From Aureobasidium sp. EXF-3400 (Eukaryota > Ascomycota > Dothideomycetes > Dothideales > Saccotheciaceae): DNA of 64,000 nucleotides. The translations under genes and the position numbers were made by a program. The stretch's first letter is position 1, and the number at the start of each line of letters is the position of its first letter. This document shows, in pieces, positions 1-11,642 of the stretch. Location of the stretch: the NCBI GenBank assembly GCA_024195585.1, contig SWBL01000017.1:124001-188000 (forward strand), given 5' to 3'. Under the pieces are notes generated by a model. That model made no database searches and was not told where the DNA came from. It saw nothing but the letters and a program-made list of their open reading frames with translations.

Positions 1-1319
1 GCGAGACCGGCCCAGCCAAAGACGGTTGGATGAGTCACGTTGCAACTTGTGATTGCGATCGCAGACCGCAAAAGGAGCAGGTGATATCCTCATGAAACAG
101 CGCAGCAGATTGATGAAGAGCATTCGCAATGCTATGCACAACCAGTTGTGCTGAATTGACCAACATGCCGATGATCCTCAGGTACCAACGTATCGAGCTC
201 GAGCGTCAACGATGCTGCATGGCTCCGGCAAGCGGACGTGGGGCGCAGTGGAGTGCCTGCATCAAAACAATGTCGGTGTGCTTTACCAGAAAGATAAACG
301 AATTCTTTGACGCCTGGAGTGTTTCCAGACCGATATTCTGTGTTGAACGAGCAGAGATTTTACCTCCGTGCCGCCTGTCCTGCGAGTCTGATCGACCGGC
401 TGTAGAGGGCGTGTACAGTATGCATCGAGGATTCTCCGGCAAGCAGGTCACACGCAGGTCGTCAGTATGCAAACCAAAACGGCTAGCCACGACTATTGTC
501 CTGTTGCTCGAGCGTCACGCTTGCCACCATGTTTCGCTTCCCAGATCTCCACGTGTTCGAGAGGAAAGCAACCACCAACATGCTTATCCCCTCCTTTTGT
601 GCATAGTCCAGCGGTTATAGAAGCCCAGCCTTCTCGTAAGATGCAAGCTCCTTGGCCAACAAAAGAGATGCTTCAGGTACCGCTCAGTCTAGCATTGGCA
701 TTATCAATCTCAGAACAAGTGCGCTTCTAGCCGGCGCCTCTTCGAAAGAAGGTCTTGCGGTCTGCGTCTAGCCGTCCAATAGGCAAAGGAACGGTATCAT
801 TGTATAACGGGTGCAGTTGCCTCGGACCTCGAAGCTACACATATTGCCCCGCATGCACCTTGATACCGTACCTTGGACGAGACTGGCCACCAGCATGCGC
901 CAGTAATGCAGTGAAGCGATAGCTTATGTATTGTGTACACCGCTCATCGAGCTCGAATAAAACTTGCCGTCCACTCGGGGAAGCTTCTGATTCTGAGGTG
1001 ACTTCGTTATTTACCATGTGCAAGTGGTCTGATAACATGTCTTCTTAACATAAGAAGGTAGAATCTACCCATGATGCGCCAATTGACACGTGTAACAAGC
1101 GAGTGTGATGTCTCATAGCTCTCAAAGGGTATTGTATTTGCAAAAAAGTGCTGGACAATTGGTTGACATCAAGGTGTGGATGGCCCAAAGTGCAGCTTGA
1201 GTCCCGAGAGAAGCCTTCCGAAGCAGCCCAAAGTGCAGCAGCGCCTAGACTTTTACACCGCACATTGTGCAACACTACAATTGAAGATAGCACCCAGCCA
1301 TCAGGACCAACAGAAAAAA
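1..1319. other. Left-edge region with no recognised gene
   Basis: Open frames here are short, lie on both strands and show no domain or amphipathic pattern I recognise. The right part is the upstream region of the enolase-phosphatase gene, whose ATG sits directly after a run of A's. A 14-bp direct repeat lies within it and is listed separately. A terminal exon of a gene outside the window cannot be excluded. Confidence 0.5.
1183..1239. repeat. 14-bp direct repeat upstream of UTR4
   Basis: The sequence gcccaaagtgcagc occurs at 1183-1196 and again at 1226-1239, 43 bp apart, about 80-140 bp before the UTR4 start codon. It could be a pair of regulator sites or chance; nothing else supports a function. 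Confidence 0.45.
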
Positions 1320-2543
1320 ATGCTTCCCGAGCACGAGAACGTGGGCACAGTGTTGCTCGATATTGGTATGTCACTATATTTAATTGGCTGGCTCCGGACA
1401 GCAAAATTACTCGTTGAGGGATTTGCTACGCTCTACTCACCGCACTATCAACGTGCTCGAGTAGCGAGAGATACCTCAAAGCTGCGATAACAATGGCTGA
1501 TTGGTTTTTTCGATAGAGGGAACTGTTTGCCCTATCTCTTTCGTCAAGGATACTCTGGTAGGTCGAAAGAATTTTTCCTTTTCCTTTGGACTCGTCACCA
1601 CGGAGCACCTGACCACATCACGTCGGAGAGCATCGTTTTGATGTTAGAAACACGCCATATCTGATCTGCATTATTACCCTCTTATCGTCACATCGTTCGT
1701 TCTACGAAACCTTGTTGCCTTACGCAAGATAGTCGTGCTATCTCAACATCGTCACGCCGAAACTGACGTTGTGTCAAGTTCCCTTACGCCTTGAAGGCTC
1801 TCTCAAGCGTCATCCACGAAAAATGGGACTCTGCAGACTTCAAACCATACCGTGATGCTTTCCCTGCCGAGGCTCAAGCATCCCCGGAAGCCTTTGAGGC
1901 ACACGTTAAGGACTTGACAGCCCGCGATGTCAAGATCGCCTATCTCAAGAACCTGCAGGGTGAGTCATACTCCAATCCTCGGCCGTAGTTATCTGAGGCC
2001 CACTAAGGTGGAAAATGTCTGACTCGAACTTTTGTTTTGTAAGGCTATCTATGGCAGGCCGGGTACGAGAACGGCGCCTACTCTACTCCACTGTTCGACG
2101 ATGTCACCCCTCAGCTCAAGCATTGGAGTGCCTCATCCAAGCAGCTAGTTATCTACTCCTCAGGTAGCATCATCGCACAGAAGCTCCTCTTTGGGCACGT
2201 TCAAGATTCGCTCGGCGGAGCGGATGAGAAACGCACGCAAAACCTCCAGGGGTTGATCGACAACTGGTTTGACACGACCAATGCCGGCCTGAAGCATGAT
2301 GCTAGCAGCTACACCAAGATCGCCAAGGAGTTGGGCAAGCCTGCCGACACCATTCTCTTCCTGAGTGATAATGTCAAGGAAGTGCAGGCTGCTATTGAGG
2401 CAGGTATGCAGTCTGTGGTCGTTGACAGACCTGGCAATGCCCCTCTGAGCGAAGAAGACAAAGCCAAGTACCAGGTCGTCGAGACGCTGAACGAGATCAG
2501 TCTCTCTCCTGCACAGATCGACTACAGATTCTTCAAGCGATAG
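1320..2543 (+). CDS. UTR4: Enolase-phosphatase E1 (methionine salvage), four exons
   Basis: This HAD-superfamily enzyme of the methionine salvage pathway enolises and dephosphorylates 2,3-diketo-5-methylthiopentyl-1-phosphate. I read exons 1320-1365, 1517-1557, 1779-1959 and 2044-2543, giving 255 aa, the usual size. Exon 1 ends in VLLDI plus one base before GTATGT. The 41-nt exon 2 completes EGTVCPISFVKDTL and is followed by GTAGGT. Exon 3 continues FPYALKAL, and exon 4 carries the rest through LFLSDNVKEVQAA. The catalytic D14-x-E16-G-T motif therefore spans the first intron. All junctions are GT-AG and keep frame. An in-frame ATG also exists further upstream, but the chosen ATG, in an A-rich context, gives the family-typical N-terminus. 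The stop is 9 bp from the TRM9 stop on the other strand. Confidence 0.93.
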
Positions 2544-2552
2544 AAATCCTTA

Positions 2553-3394
2553 TCAAGTCTGTTTTCTCTGGCAAATAGCCCACCAATTGTCCCTATCGTA
2601 GCCAGCTTCCACAATCGTGCCACCAGCCAGCTCGATGTTGTGCTCCAATTCTCCTTTGCGATAGAGGTGATAGTAGCGGTAGAACGTCTTGTCGCCGGCG
2701 GGCTCAAGGCTTGTACCAGTCGTCTGTGTCGCAGGTTTCTGTTCTGCGGTGGCTTCTGGTTGGTTGGCAGCATCTCCTTTGTTCTGCTGCTTGCGATCCT
2801 TCTTCTGCTTCTCTTTCTTCTCACGCATCACCCAAGGCACCATGGTATCCTGTTGGTTTCCTTCATCCCAACCTCTTCTGCTGTCTTTCTGTTCCAGAGC
2901 CCACACGTACAACAATGCTCTGCCGTTTGCGTTGAGTGTGTCGAGGATGGTCTGAACGGCTTCTACACGGCGTTCTGGTGTGGATAGATGGTGGAGCACA
3001 GCAATGCTAATTGCAAAGTCGAAGTGGTGGTTCTGGTGAGGTAGCTCGAGGATGTCGGAAACGACAGCAGCGTGAGGTTGGTGCGACGCGGCGAACTTGA
3101 CAAGGGAGGGCGAGCGGTCACTGCCAACAATGAAGACATCAGGATTGACGGTCAAGTATTTGCCGTTTCCACAGCCAATGTCGAGTCCTACAGATCCAGG
3201 AGTCAACTCCTTGAGGAACTTTTCAATTACAGGCCATGGCTAAGAGAAGATGCAGTCAGAAGGGTGACGAGGTACTACCACAGACTGTCGAGTCACACCT
3301 TGTAGCGAGTGGCCGAGAAGTGAGATGCGATTTGCTCGTAGACATCGTGCACATGCTGAGCTTCATACTCTGCGCCAGCCTGTTCAGTTGCCAT
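2553..3394 (-). CDS. TRM9: tRNA wobble-uridine carboxymethyl methyltransferase
   Basis: This SAM-dependent methyltransferase completes mcm5U at tRNA wobble uridines, acting with Trm112. Exon 1 is 3394-3299 and starts MATEQAGAEYEAQHVHDVYE. A 58-nt GT-AG intron follows, and exon 2 is 3239-2553, giving 260 aa. The N-terminal signature YxxxAxHFSxTRYKPWPV is rebuilt across the splice (IASHFSATRYK then PWPVIEKFL). The SAM site GLDIGCGNGKYL follows, and later AVLHHLSTPERR and the aromatic C-terminal region typical of Trm9. Between the SAM fold and the C-terminus lies a Lys/Gln-rich insert near residues 170-205, as in yeast Trm9. It is convergent with UTR4. Confidence 0.93.
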
Positions 3395-3902
3395 GATTTC
3401 AACTACTTTGCAACAACGTCAATATTGGAAAGGAAAGCTGTTGCTGCTTGCTGCTCTACCGAGTATTTCTCTGTATGCTGTGACGACGCCAAGTCCGTCG
3501 AGAACGGCATGAACTTTCCCGCATTGGGACGTGCCTCGACATTTTTTGTCTCGAGTCGCAGACTTTTGTTCATCACGTCCTCCTCGACTGGGCTTGAGAG
3601 TCTGAAGGCATCACGGCAACATTGCTTAACTCTGGAGTCCGATAACTCGTACTTGGTCTTTTTCTGGTTACAAACTTGCTGTGGGAACAAGCGTGACATT
3701 CCGTCGCAAACGCGTGAATGAACAGTAGTCTTTCGTGATTTGCTGTCAGTCACTTCCATATTCTTCACTCTCTGCAATATTGTATGTGAAGAGAGCGCCC
3801 AAGTAGCAAGTCTTCGGTTGTATTCTTCTTTCCTATTGTCGTTGTTCGCGTCACAATAGCGCTTTCCTCAGATTGTCCCTGCCTATTCAGCTATTCAGCA
3901 AG
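3395..3902. promoter_or_regulatory. Divergent intergenic region, TRM9 / ubiquitin protease
   Basis: These 508 bp separate two head-to-head genes and must hold both promoters. The half next to the protease gene is CT-rich. No TATA box or known operator stands out. Confidence 0.5.
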
Positions 3903-5441
3903 ATGCAAAAGACAATAAGAAGGCGCAACAATAATGTTGCTGCTACTTATGTCGAAAATGCTCTCAAGCGCAGAACCATCCAGGCTTTTCGTAACCTAAG
4001 TTCTTCACCTTGCGCCCACTGCCGTAAGGACGCACTACGAAAATTCTTGGACCTCAAGCGGCGTCTGCAAAAGATGGATCGCATCACCCAGGCTCGCGCA
4101 AGAAGTCTGCCCCCATCGCTTCCATCTACCCGAAAGGCCATAGTCACGCCAGTCATCCAACAACCTGTCTCCCGACAATTATCCCAACCTCCTTCGCAAC
4201 CTGTTCAGGAGCCCTCGAAACTCAGCAAGAAGAGAAGAATTTCTGAGTCAGAACCTCCGGACGCCAAACCTCAGCAACAATCAAAAAAGCCCCGCAAGCA
4301 CGAAGAGGAATCGTCCAAGAAGCCAGAGGTCCAGTCTCAAAAGCAATCTGGCCGCCAATCACCCCTCGATGGAGCCCCCAAACCAGGTGCCCAGAGCAAA
4401 GGCTCGAAGCAGGAGCCCATCTCAACCAAACCCTTGAAAGGAGAGCAATCCTCGAGCACTGGCAAACCATTGAAATCGCCCACTGCGCCTGCTTCAAATA
4501 TCTCGAAATCTTGGCCATCAAGCGTCGGCAAACCCAAAATCAAGGGCTTGAGCAACCCAAGCCAGTGGTGCTATCGTCGCAGTGTGCTACAGAGTCTCAT
4601 CGCAACCCCTCATCTTTTCAATCTTCTGGATGAATGTCACAAATCTTGTCCAAAGCAAGGCAGATGCGTGACCTGCGCAATGCGACAGCTTCTTCTCAGC
4701 TACCATACCTCTCCCGGTGGCGTCGGCACTCAACTGGCCGCTCTCGACAGCGCAATCAGAGCGACTGGCAGATCGAGCGACCCTCGCTGGAGCGCCACGG
4801 GCCAGACACAAGAAGATAGCCATGATTTCCTGCAATACCTACTCAACACGTTTGAGAAGGCCAAGGGAGTCGACAAGGACCAGTTTGCTTCACTCTTCCG
4901 CATCAAGCACAAAATCTCCTGGGTCTGCGGCGACTGCAAGAAGGTTCATACTCACAGCGATCCGGCTAGCGTGAGTCTCAGCGTTCCCATCCCAGACCGA
5001 CCAACTGTGAACCTCACCGACTGTCTCAACACCTACCACCGCGAGCCCAACGTCACCATCCGCTGCGACAAGTGTAAGAAGAACACTAAGCGTACTCGAA
5101 TCTTCCAAATCGACAATGCTCCCGACGTCCTACCCATTCAACTCATGCGTTTTGGTTATGGCGCACGTGGACCTACAAAGAACAAAAAGCATGTCGACTT
5201 TCCTGAGGAGCTCGATCTGTCTCCCTGGACGGTAGACAAATCTAAGCCCTCGAAGTACCGCCTTCAAGCCATTGTCGCCCATTCTGGTTCTCTCAAGTTT
5301 GGACACTACATCGCCTACGTCAAGGGTGCCGACGGTGTCAAGGAGATTAGCGACTCCTCTGTGAGCAACAGCAATGCGAAGGAGTGGAGAAGACCCACAT
5401 CAGGGTTCAATCCTTACATTCTGGTGTACATCAAGCAATGA
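3903..5441 (+). CDS. Ubiquitin carboxyl-terminal hydrolase (USP family)
   Basis: This is a single-exon deubiquitinase of 512 aa. The first ~220 residues are a basic, Pro/Ser/Gln/Lys-rich, probably disordered tail. The C-terminal half is a compact USP domain: Cys box GLSNPSQWCYRRSVLQSL, the QQDAHEF-type box QEDSHDFLQYLL, a zinc-binding CGDC...CDKC pair, the His box FGHYIAYV, and a final SDSSVS loop. The Cys box is unusual: the usual GNTCY is SQWCY, although the oxyanion Asn five residues before the Cys and the Cys itself remain. I chose the ATG at 3903; upstream there are only non-ATG codons in frame. The substrate cannot be told from sequence. The basic tail suggests a nuclear or nucleolar location, which is inference. 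Confidence 0.85.
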   Translation: MQKTIRRRNNNVAATYVENALKRRTIQAFRNLSSSPCAHCRKDALRKFLDLKRRLQKMDRITQARARSLPPSLPSTRKAIVTPVIQQPVSRQLSQPPSQPVQEPSKLSKKRRISESEPPDAKPQQQSKKPRKHEEESSKKPEVQSQKQSGRQSPLDGAPKPGAQSKGSKQEPISTKPLKGEQSSSTGKPLKSPTAPASNISKSWPSSVGKPKIKGLSNPSQWCYRRSVLQSLIATPHLFNLLDECHKSCPKQGRCVTCAMRQLLLSYHTSPGGVGTQLAALDSAIRATGRSSDPRWSATGQTQEDSHDFLQYLLNTFEKAKGVDKDQFASLFRIKHKISWVCGDCKKVHTHSDPASVSLSVPIPDRPTVNLTDCLNTYHREPNVTIRCDKCKKNTKRTRIFQIDNAPDVLPIQLMRFGYGARGPTKNKKHVDFPEELDLSPWTVDKSKPSKYRLQAIVAHSGSLKFGHYIAYVKGADGVKEISDSSVSNSNAKEWRRPTSGFNPYILVYIKQ

Positions 5442-7014
5442 AACGCTCGGTGGTAGCGGTATGGAGTTTCCGAGGCGTTGCATTGAAGTCTTGTTCTGTT
5501 TCTGTTGTCATCTCATCATTAGTGCGATTGTGTTCCGAGCATAGCATTTGCTGGCGTTTGCATAGAAGAGGTCTGGGTTCTTGGGCGAGACAATACCCGT
5601 ACATAATTATCATATCACATTTGAATTATCATCTCTGTTTCAATGACATCTCGACTCTTGAGTGCTTGAAGACGGTTTCCTTGCAGCTTTCCGAAATTGC
5701 GAGGCAGCATATGCGGGATTCATTGCTCCACGAATGGGAAGGCGAGGTGCTCGACGCGAGTGCGCACCTATACACATGGTAAAGCGATCGGTGAGACGTA
5801 CTGATTCTCGGCAGGTGTATGGTAAGCGCTGACTTGGACTACTCTGCCAGTACCCGGGTAGAAGACGACGTCTACCTTTCTGCCATCTCAAGATCGAAGC
5901 TCCATATGTACCACCGCCATCCCACGAACCCTCAGAGTACGGCTCCGATGATATTTTCGATGAACTCGATGTCGACAGTACGCAATCAGCCTTTCCCCCA
6001 ATTCAGTATAGTTGCTAAAAAAAGCCAAGTTTTCGAAGGGTCCAACTCAAATACTTACTGTGCTTTTCTGATATCATGTTCGGCTTCTCAAACCCCTGAA
6101 ATACATCCTCGTACCCTAGAGAGGGACAAGCAGATGACAAATAGGAATGTCATTCTATAAATACCTATATATGGAAAGAGCAAAAAGCTAGTCTCATAAG
6201 AAGCTACAACCAAACGATCATCTTCTAGATCTCAAACACGTCGACAGAGTGGCGATCAGACGAACGCTGTCAACATGGTTGTCTATTCCTGGGAAGTATC
6301 GTGTATATTTTCGGCCGCTGTGTACATCTATCTTGGGACGTCAGACTGAAAGCTTGAATGCGTTCGTGTTGTTTCATGGAATCTCAGAACATAGTTGTCT
6401 TCCACGGGTGATGCATGTATATCTGGACATGGTTGTGGCGAAACTGATACTCGGGTTCCAAGTGCTGGCTCTATGAAACTTCGACTTTCCGTACATCTTT
6501 CTTGATCGACGGTGGGTGGAAGAGATTTAGAATAGAACCAAGTCGTGTTTCTATTGGCTGTAATGTATTCATCTTCAGTGCTATTCTGGGGATCCTCGTA
6601 TGCATCATCTGTGTCTTGTTTACGAGAAGATGGGAGAGGATATTGTCTGAATGTCCAATGGAGACATGGAATCAACGAGTGGAAAGTACGATCAAGCAGG
6701 AGTGGTTAAAGACTGATATTCAGACGAACACATCGTTGATAGACACATAATACACGGCATTGTATTCTTGAGGAATAGATCGAGAGAAAGAGCAACATTG
6801 GGGGGTAAAATGCGAAGACCTCAATGTACTCTGAAAGCTGGTACGGTTGAAACGAAGTTACTTTTCAGGTATGCCGATAGATGGGCATTGAGGAATGGAT
6901 AGCTATCCTCATTCTGATGTGTTGTGGTCGAGAGAAGTCAAGATCCCTTGCAGGTTGAAACTCGAGCAGCAGTGACTTTGATGGTGGGTCAGACATGACG
7001 GGATATGGCAGCCT
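5442..7014. other. Intergenic region without recognised gene
   Basis: About 1.6 kb between the ubiquitin-protease stop and the convergent hypothetical gene. Only short frames without recognisable features occur. AT-rich stretches near 5590-5640 and 6140-6190 look like 3' flanking sequence. Confidence 0.5.
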
Positions 7015-7587
7015 TCATTGCAAGACACAACCCATGATCTTGCGCTTGGTCCTCCTAGCACGGTTGTTCCCGGACAACTCCAAGCCCTTGACGATTGGCT
7101 TTCTCGGAGAATAGTCGATGTCTCCCGTAGCATCATGACCGTATGGCGCACTAGATGCGACCAAGTTGAGGATTTGAATGTCATCACGCTTGAGAAATTC
7201 CCAGATGCCATCGTCGCATCCTGCCAATAACCCAATATTACCATAGATGTCACCGTTTTGAGTGGAGTATTGTGCGTTGATTGACATTCCGAAGTCATTG
7301 GGGTTGGCATTCTGTAGGTGAACAGGCCATGCCTTCTGGAACAGAACGAAGATCTTTTCGCGGATTTCGCGATATCCATATTCGGGTAGGATGGTGATTG
7401 CGAAGTCGCGCTCCTCGATGAAGCCGTGAACACCGTCACGGCCGCCGGCTGTTTTGATCATTCGCTTGCATCTTTGGAGCGTGATGTGGTAAGTGGCTGC
7501 TTTGACGGGCTCCTCAGACAGGTTATCGGCCTTCTCAGACACAGTGGTGGTGCCATAGTAGTCCGGCGGTATATCGGTCGACGACAT
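7015..7587 (-). CDS. Hypothetical protein with C-terminal polybasic CaaX-like tail
   Basis: I do not recognise this 190-aa protein. The chosen start gives MSSTDIPPDYYGTTTVSEK. An in-frame ATG at 7740 would add 51 residues, including a Leu/Phe/Ser-rich stretch. That stretch is encoded by a strongly pyrimidine-rich tract that looks like a fungal 5' leader, so I prefer the internal ATG. The middle (YHITLQRCKRMIKTAGGRD, then EERDFAITILPEYGYREI) looks folded, and no P-loop or other nucleotide motif is visible. The last 17 residues are NNRARRTKRKIMGCVLQ, a basic cluster followed by CVLQ. That matches a farnesylation-type CaaX box and suggests attachment to a membrane. It could be a fungal-restricted membrane-associated protein; function unknown. 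Confidence 0.6.
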   Translation of the reverse strand: MSSTDIPPDYYGTTTVSEKADNLSEEPVKAATYHITLQRCKRMIKTAGGRDGVHGFIEERDFAITILPEYGYREIREKIFVLFQKAWPVHLQNANPNDFGMSINAQYSTQNGDIYGNIGLLAGCDDGIWEFLKRDDIQILNLVASSAPYGHDATGDIDYSPRKPIVKGLELSGNNRARRTKRKIMGCVLQ

Positions 7588-7620
7588 ATCGAAGAGTTCT
7601 CGATTGCGTGAAGTGATGGT

Positions 7621-7682
7621 AATAAAGGCAAGAAGAGAGAGTAGAAAAGAAAGAAACAAGCAGAGAAAGCAGGAAAGGAAAC
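7621..7682 (-). promoter_or_regulatory. CT-rich leader of the hypothetical gene
   Basis: Read on the minus strand this 60-bp stretch is almost entirely pyrimidine, 35-95 bp upstream of the chosen ATG. Pyrimidine tracts near transcription starts are common in filamentous fungi. It also argues against the longer protein start. Confidence 0.45.
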
Positions 7683-10600
7683 ATGTCAGTTTTGAGTGTG
7701 CTCTCCCGTATGGAACCACACCGGAGCGAGCGGGGTTCATCGCGTGGTATTCTAAGCAAACTCGCGCAATTGAGTGGTGATCTTTGGCTTACTGGTGGGT
7801 CGTAAGAGCTTTTGAACAGTATGTTCATCATCTCCAGCTTTGCTTGCTTGGAGCTTGCGAAGTCAAAGTTGCAGAGCCCATAACTACCCACCGTGATATG
7901 ATAACTTGATCAAGAAAGCTGTCGATGATTTATTGTGCTGAACATCGAATTCAAACGCACCACTTTTCTCTAGTTCGCACTTACCTTGAGACCATTTTTG
8001 CGTCGTCCGTATATCTTCATCTTGACCTACTTTCGAAATTCGTCAAGAAGAGGTTTCGCGACTTCTTACATGGCGCGAAATCATCGTCTTGTGCCTGGGC
8101 GCGCAAAACGACATTGAGTTCGGATACCTGGCAACAAGAAGAGTTTGGTATAGGCGGAACAACTGAGCTTACCCTACTCTCAAGACGAGTCGTACCTCAC
8201 GACGACTATTGGATCGTAAAATCCCCTTGGCAGGCGCGTTTCGTTCTTCCAACGGCTATCCGATAGCAACGACCTGAGGTCAACGTCGTCCTTGACGGTT
8301 GTCCACATGCCGACGGTCCCTCGTGGCTACATACCGTATGAACCGTTCGGTGGCTTGAGAATTGGCTGTCTTTGAGTCAGGGCAGACATGCCGCAAATTG
8401 GGGTCGTCATTACGACAGAGGAGTACAGAATTTCGCGGACGCAAGAGATATACAGTCGACGGCTCGCAACTTCGCAACCCACGAAGCTTTGACACAAGAT
8501 CTGATGCGGAAAAGAGATTCGTGTCGATCCTCGATGTTACTTTGATGTCGTGTACGGCCTTGGACCGTGATGAAGGAGAACAGGTTCGAGATTCGCGAAA
8601 GCCCTGGCGTTCTTCATTTCGTTTCCCCGCAAGTGCATCCAAGGCACAAACAAGTTGCCTGTCATTCTCCTCGTGAAACCGTGGTCGAACCATGCATGAC
8701 TTGCAGCAAGTTTCGTAGGCCTAAAATTCCTGTGACAGTTTCGCAATCACGAAACGGATATGCCTGACCGATCGTGACCGATGGTCATCGTCGTCGTCAT
8801 GTACCGACGTCCATATACACAGAGCCAAGAACGAGCTTGAAGTTGATACAGAGACCACGATTGCGTGATGTGTTGCTTGAACAGTGACTGTTTTGAGTTT
8901 GGCATACTACTTTCAATGCGAGCAGCTGTTAATTTCTGGAGAGATCGCCCATGCATATATATCATTAAAGTGTCAATTCCCTGCCGCTCATCTAAGCTTG
9001 CTACTGCGTACCAGCAGATGAGCTCGTGGAATCACGTATACCAACAACTGTGACTGCATGCTGTTTGGCACTCGCCTTGGAAACTCCCTTCGACAACAGC
9101 ACAACAAAGCTCTCGACCAGAAAATGCTCAGGATCGTTGAGATGCAGGTTACAATGTACTATCAAAACCAAGTGGGCTTCGCCATCTTCGCAAAATTCAA
9201 CAGTGTGCTCGTGATTACGAGTAGCTTAACGAGGTGGTTTACGTGTACCTTCCAGCATTTCTTGTACCTGTCAGTGCACGCAAATTTTCTGTCGTTTCTG
9301 TACGTACCTTGCTGCTAGCCCTACCCAGAAGTTTGAGATATATGAGAGAAAGTACAAGTGACATACTTTACAGCTGATGAGAATGTTTACAACCTACCGA
9401 GGTTCCTAGGGCATAGTGGATATGCTCGAGTATTGCGTACGACCGCGTATGTGCTCCATTGGACAGAGTGTGCCAGGTGCTTTGTTGAGCCAAGCCGGAC
9501 ATGCTTCGAAGTAGCTTTGATGGGCTTATTAAGAGGACATGTACAGATGTACCTCGCAATCGTGTCGGAGCTGAGCATTGTGATGGGATAGATGGGTCGT
9601 CTTTCCTGACGTCGAAGCACCGTCACATTTGACCGAGATCGGACTCCAGAAGAGAGCAGGCCTCATAGACATCTTCAGCTGGTCGTACCGTGTCTTGGGA
9701 CAGGTTCTTGACACAAAAGATTCGAGGCTGTTTAGAAGTTTCAGGCAAATAGACAATAAGCAGCACGTAGAAGGGTAGAGCCGCATCATTGGACACCTGT
9801 TTTTGCTGATCCTTTTCTATTTCTCGGATTGACCACAGCAGAACGTTTCGTGATCGCCCGGATTGTTGTAGAGCAAGCTGCGACACTTCGCTTTCACATC
9901 ATGACGCATATTGTTCCGGATATGCTTGATCCAGACGGTCGCTTCGGTACCCTGGTGATAGATAGGTACTGTTATTCTGTTGAACGGCTAACTTCAACGT
10001 TGCGGAGAGACGAGTGCAGAAACGCGAGCTGAACAACGGTTGCGAGGACCAACGACATTCCATGGCAGTCCTTGTACATACGTATTACGCACTACAGACG
10101 GGACGGCATGGCGTCCCGATTTGCATTGACAAGTCTCGAGCAGCTGAGCCATTTGATGATCGAGAATCCCTTTCACTTGTTAGATCATGAGTCGAGGGTG
10201 TCGAGCACCGAACAATGAAAGAAGTGGAAGGGTGTGCTAGGTGACTCAAAATGCGAACAAAGGGGTTGTCGGGAGGCCGTATCAGAGTGCTAGACAGATG
10301 CAAACTGTGACAATAATGGCGTAGGTCCAAATTATGTTTTGATAAACGCAAGTCAAGAATTTTTGGCGAAGAGTTCGAGTGCGCTGAACGGCCCCTCCTT
10401 TTCCCACGCTACTTTTACGTGGCCGCGAAACCTTGTTGGAATACCTAATCGCCGTACAGATCTCGCCGGCGCTTAACCTTGTACCACGGCTTCCCCTGGC
10501 AGCCAAACGCTCGAGATTCAGGAGGGCGCTTGTCGCGATGGTTTGAAGATGGCGAAAAGACAAGTTCGCACGGTGGTATAGCGAGAGGCGAGGCGCTGTC

Positions 10601-11642
10601 ATACGAGCGTGTGAAGAAGCATGTTTGGACTCGGAATCCGGAAGCGAAAGAAGGCAGGGGCTTTACCCCACAGTATAGAGATGTGTGGCTAACGCAGGAA
10701 CTTTTCTTGCGACAACGAATGAAACTTCGATGGTACCTTGATTTTCGTGCCGGGCCGCGGTTGGACCTGGGAGGGCTTCGCTGACGCGGTTTGAACTTCA
10801 GGCAATCACGGCTTTTCAGTCCTTTGTTCCATGATTTACATTGCTACGATTTCCAGTGCTGAGGTGGTTGCGGAGGAGATGGAGGTTTGGGGGAATGGCT
10901 CGAATACGGAACACACATTCCACGCCCAGCAAGAAGCAAGGAGGGACAGTTGAACCACATGTCAATGCTAGTCTCCTGAACTTTGTCTAGACTTGAAGAA
11001 CGACTAGGTCCCCTGAATCCCGAACAGGCCAATTCTTCAGCACTTACTGCAGCCAACCTTATACCAAGGAGCCGTCCGCCCAGTGAGGCGTTTTAACGGT
11101 GCTCCCACGCAATCGACGGCCACCTGCATTTGCGGAGAGTGTTTCATCCAGGTCCACTCTCAATTACATCCCGGTAACAGGAGTTGTGCCTACTAGTGCG
11201 GCCACTAACGTTTTAGCCCCCGTCAACACTCCCATTCAAAAGTCGTCCATCACGCTGCCACATCGACTTCCTCTCTCGTTGTCCACCACCGCCGCTTCTT
11301 TCTTGTCACTCGTTCCGCGCCTTAACGGTTGCATTTCACTCTTTTCCCTCCCACCACACTTGCTGCAAGCCATTCCCTCCGTGAGGACTTTCACGTAAGT
11401 GCACACTTTTCTGATTATCTTCTATCACCCTGGCCGTTATATAAACATCACCGTTCGCCCTCGAAGATCGATAAGATCCAGCCCAACTTCACACACACGC
11501 TCGTTCCCTGGTGAGCACACCGTTACACTCCTCCACAGAGACAGCGAACGGCATTATTGCACGAATCGAGCACTCTGGCCGTTCAACCTCCGTGCATCAT
11601 CGGCTTGTCACTCTTCTGCCATCGTCTATCTCTTATCATCCA

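Noticed and set aside
129..620. 163-codon plus-strand frame near the left edge
   Set aside because: Composition looks random and Cys/Arg-rich, with no conserved pattern and no splice-supported extension.
7588..7740. N-terminal extension of the CaaX-tail protein with an apparent membrane segment
   Set aside because: The hydrophobic stretch is produced by a pyrimidine tract typical of a fungal leader; the internal ATG gives a normal start.
8575..8600. ggttcgagattcg, resembling a tRNA B box
   Set aside because: The spacing and last bases do not fit the B-box consensus and no A box or cloverleaf could be drawn around it.
10479..10784. 101-codon plus-strand frame
   Set aside because: No start context, no motif, composition like non-coding GC-rich DNA.
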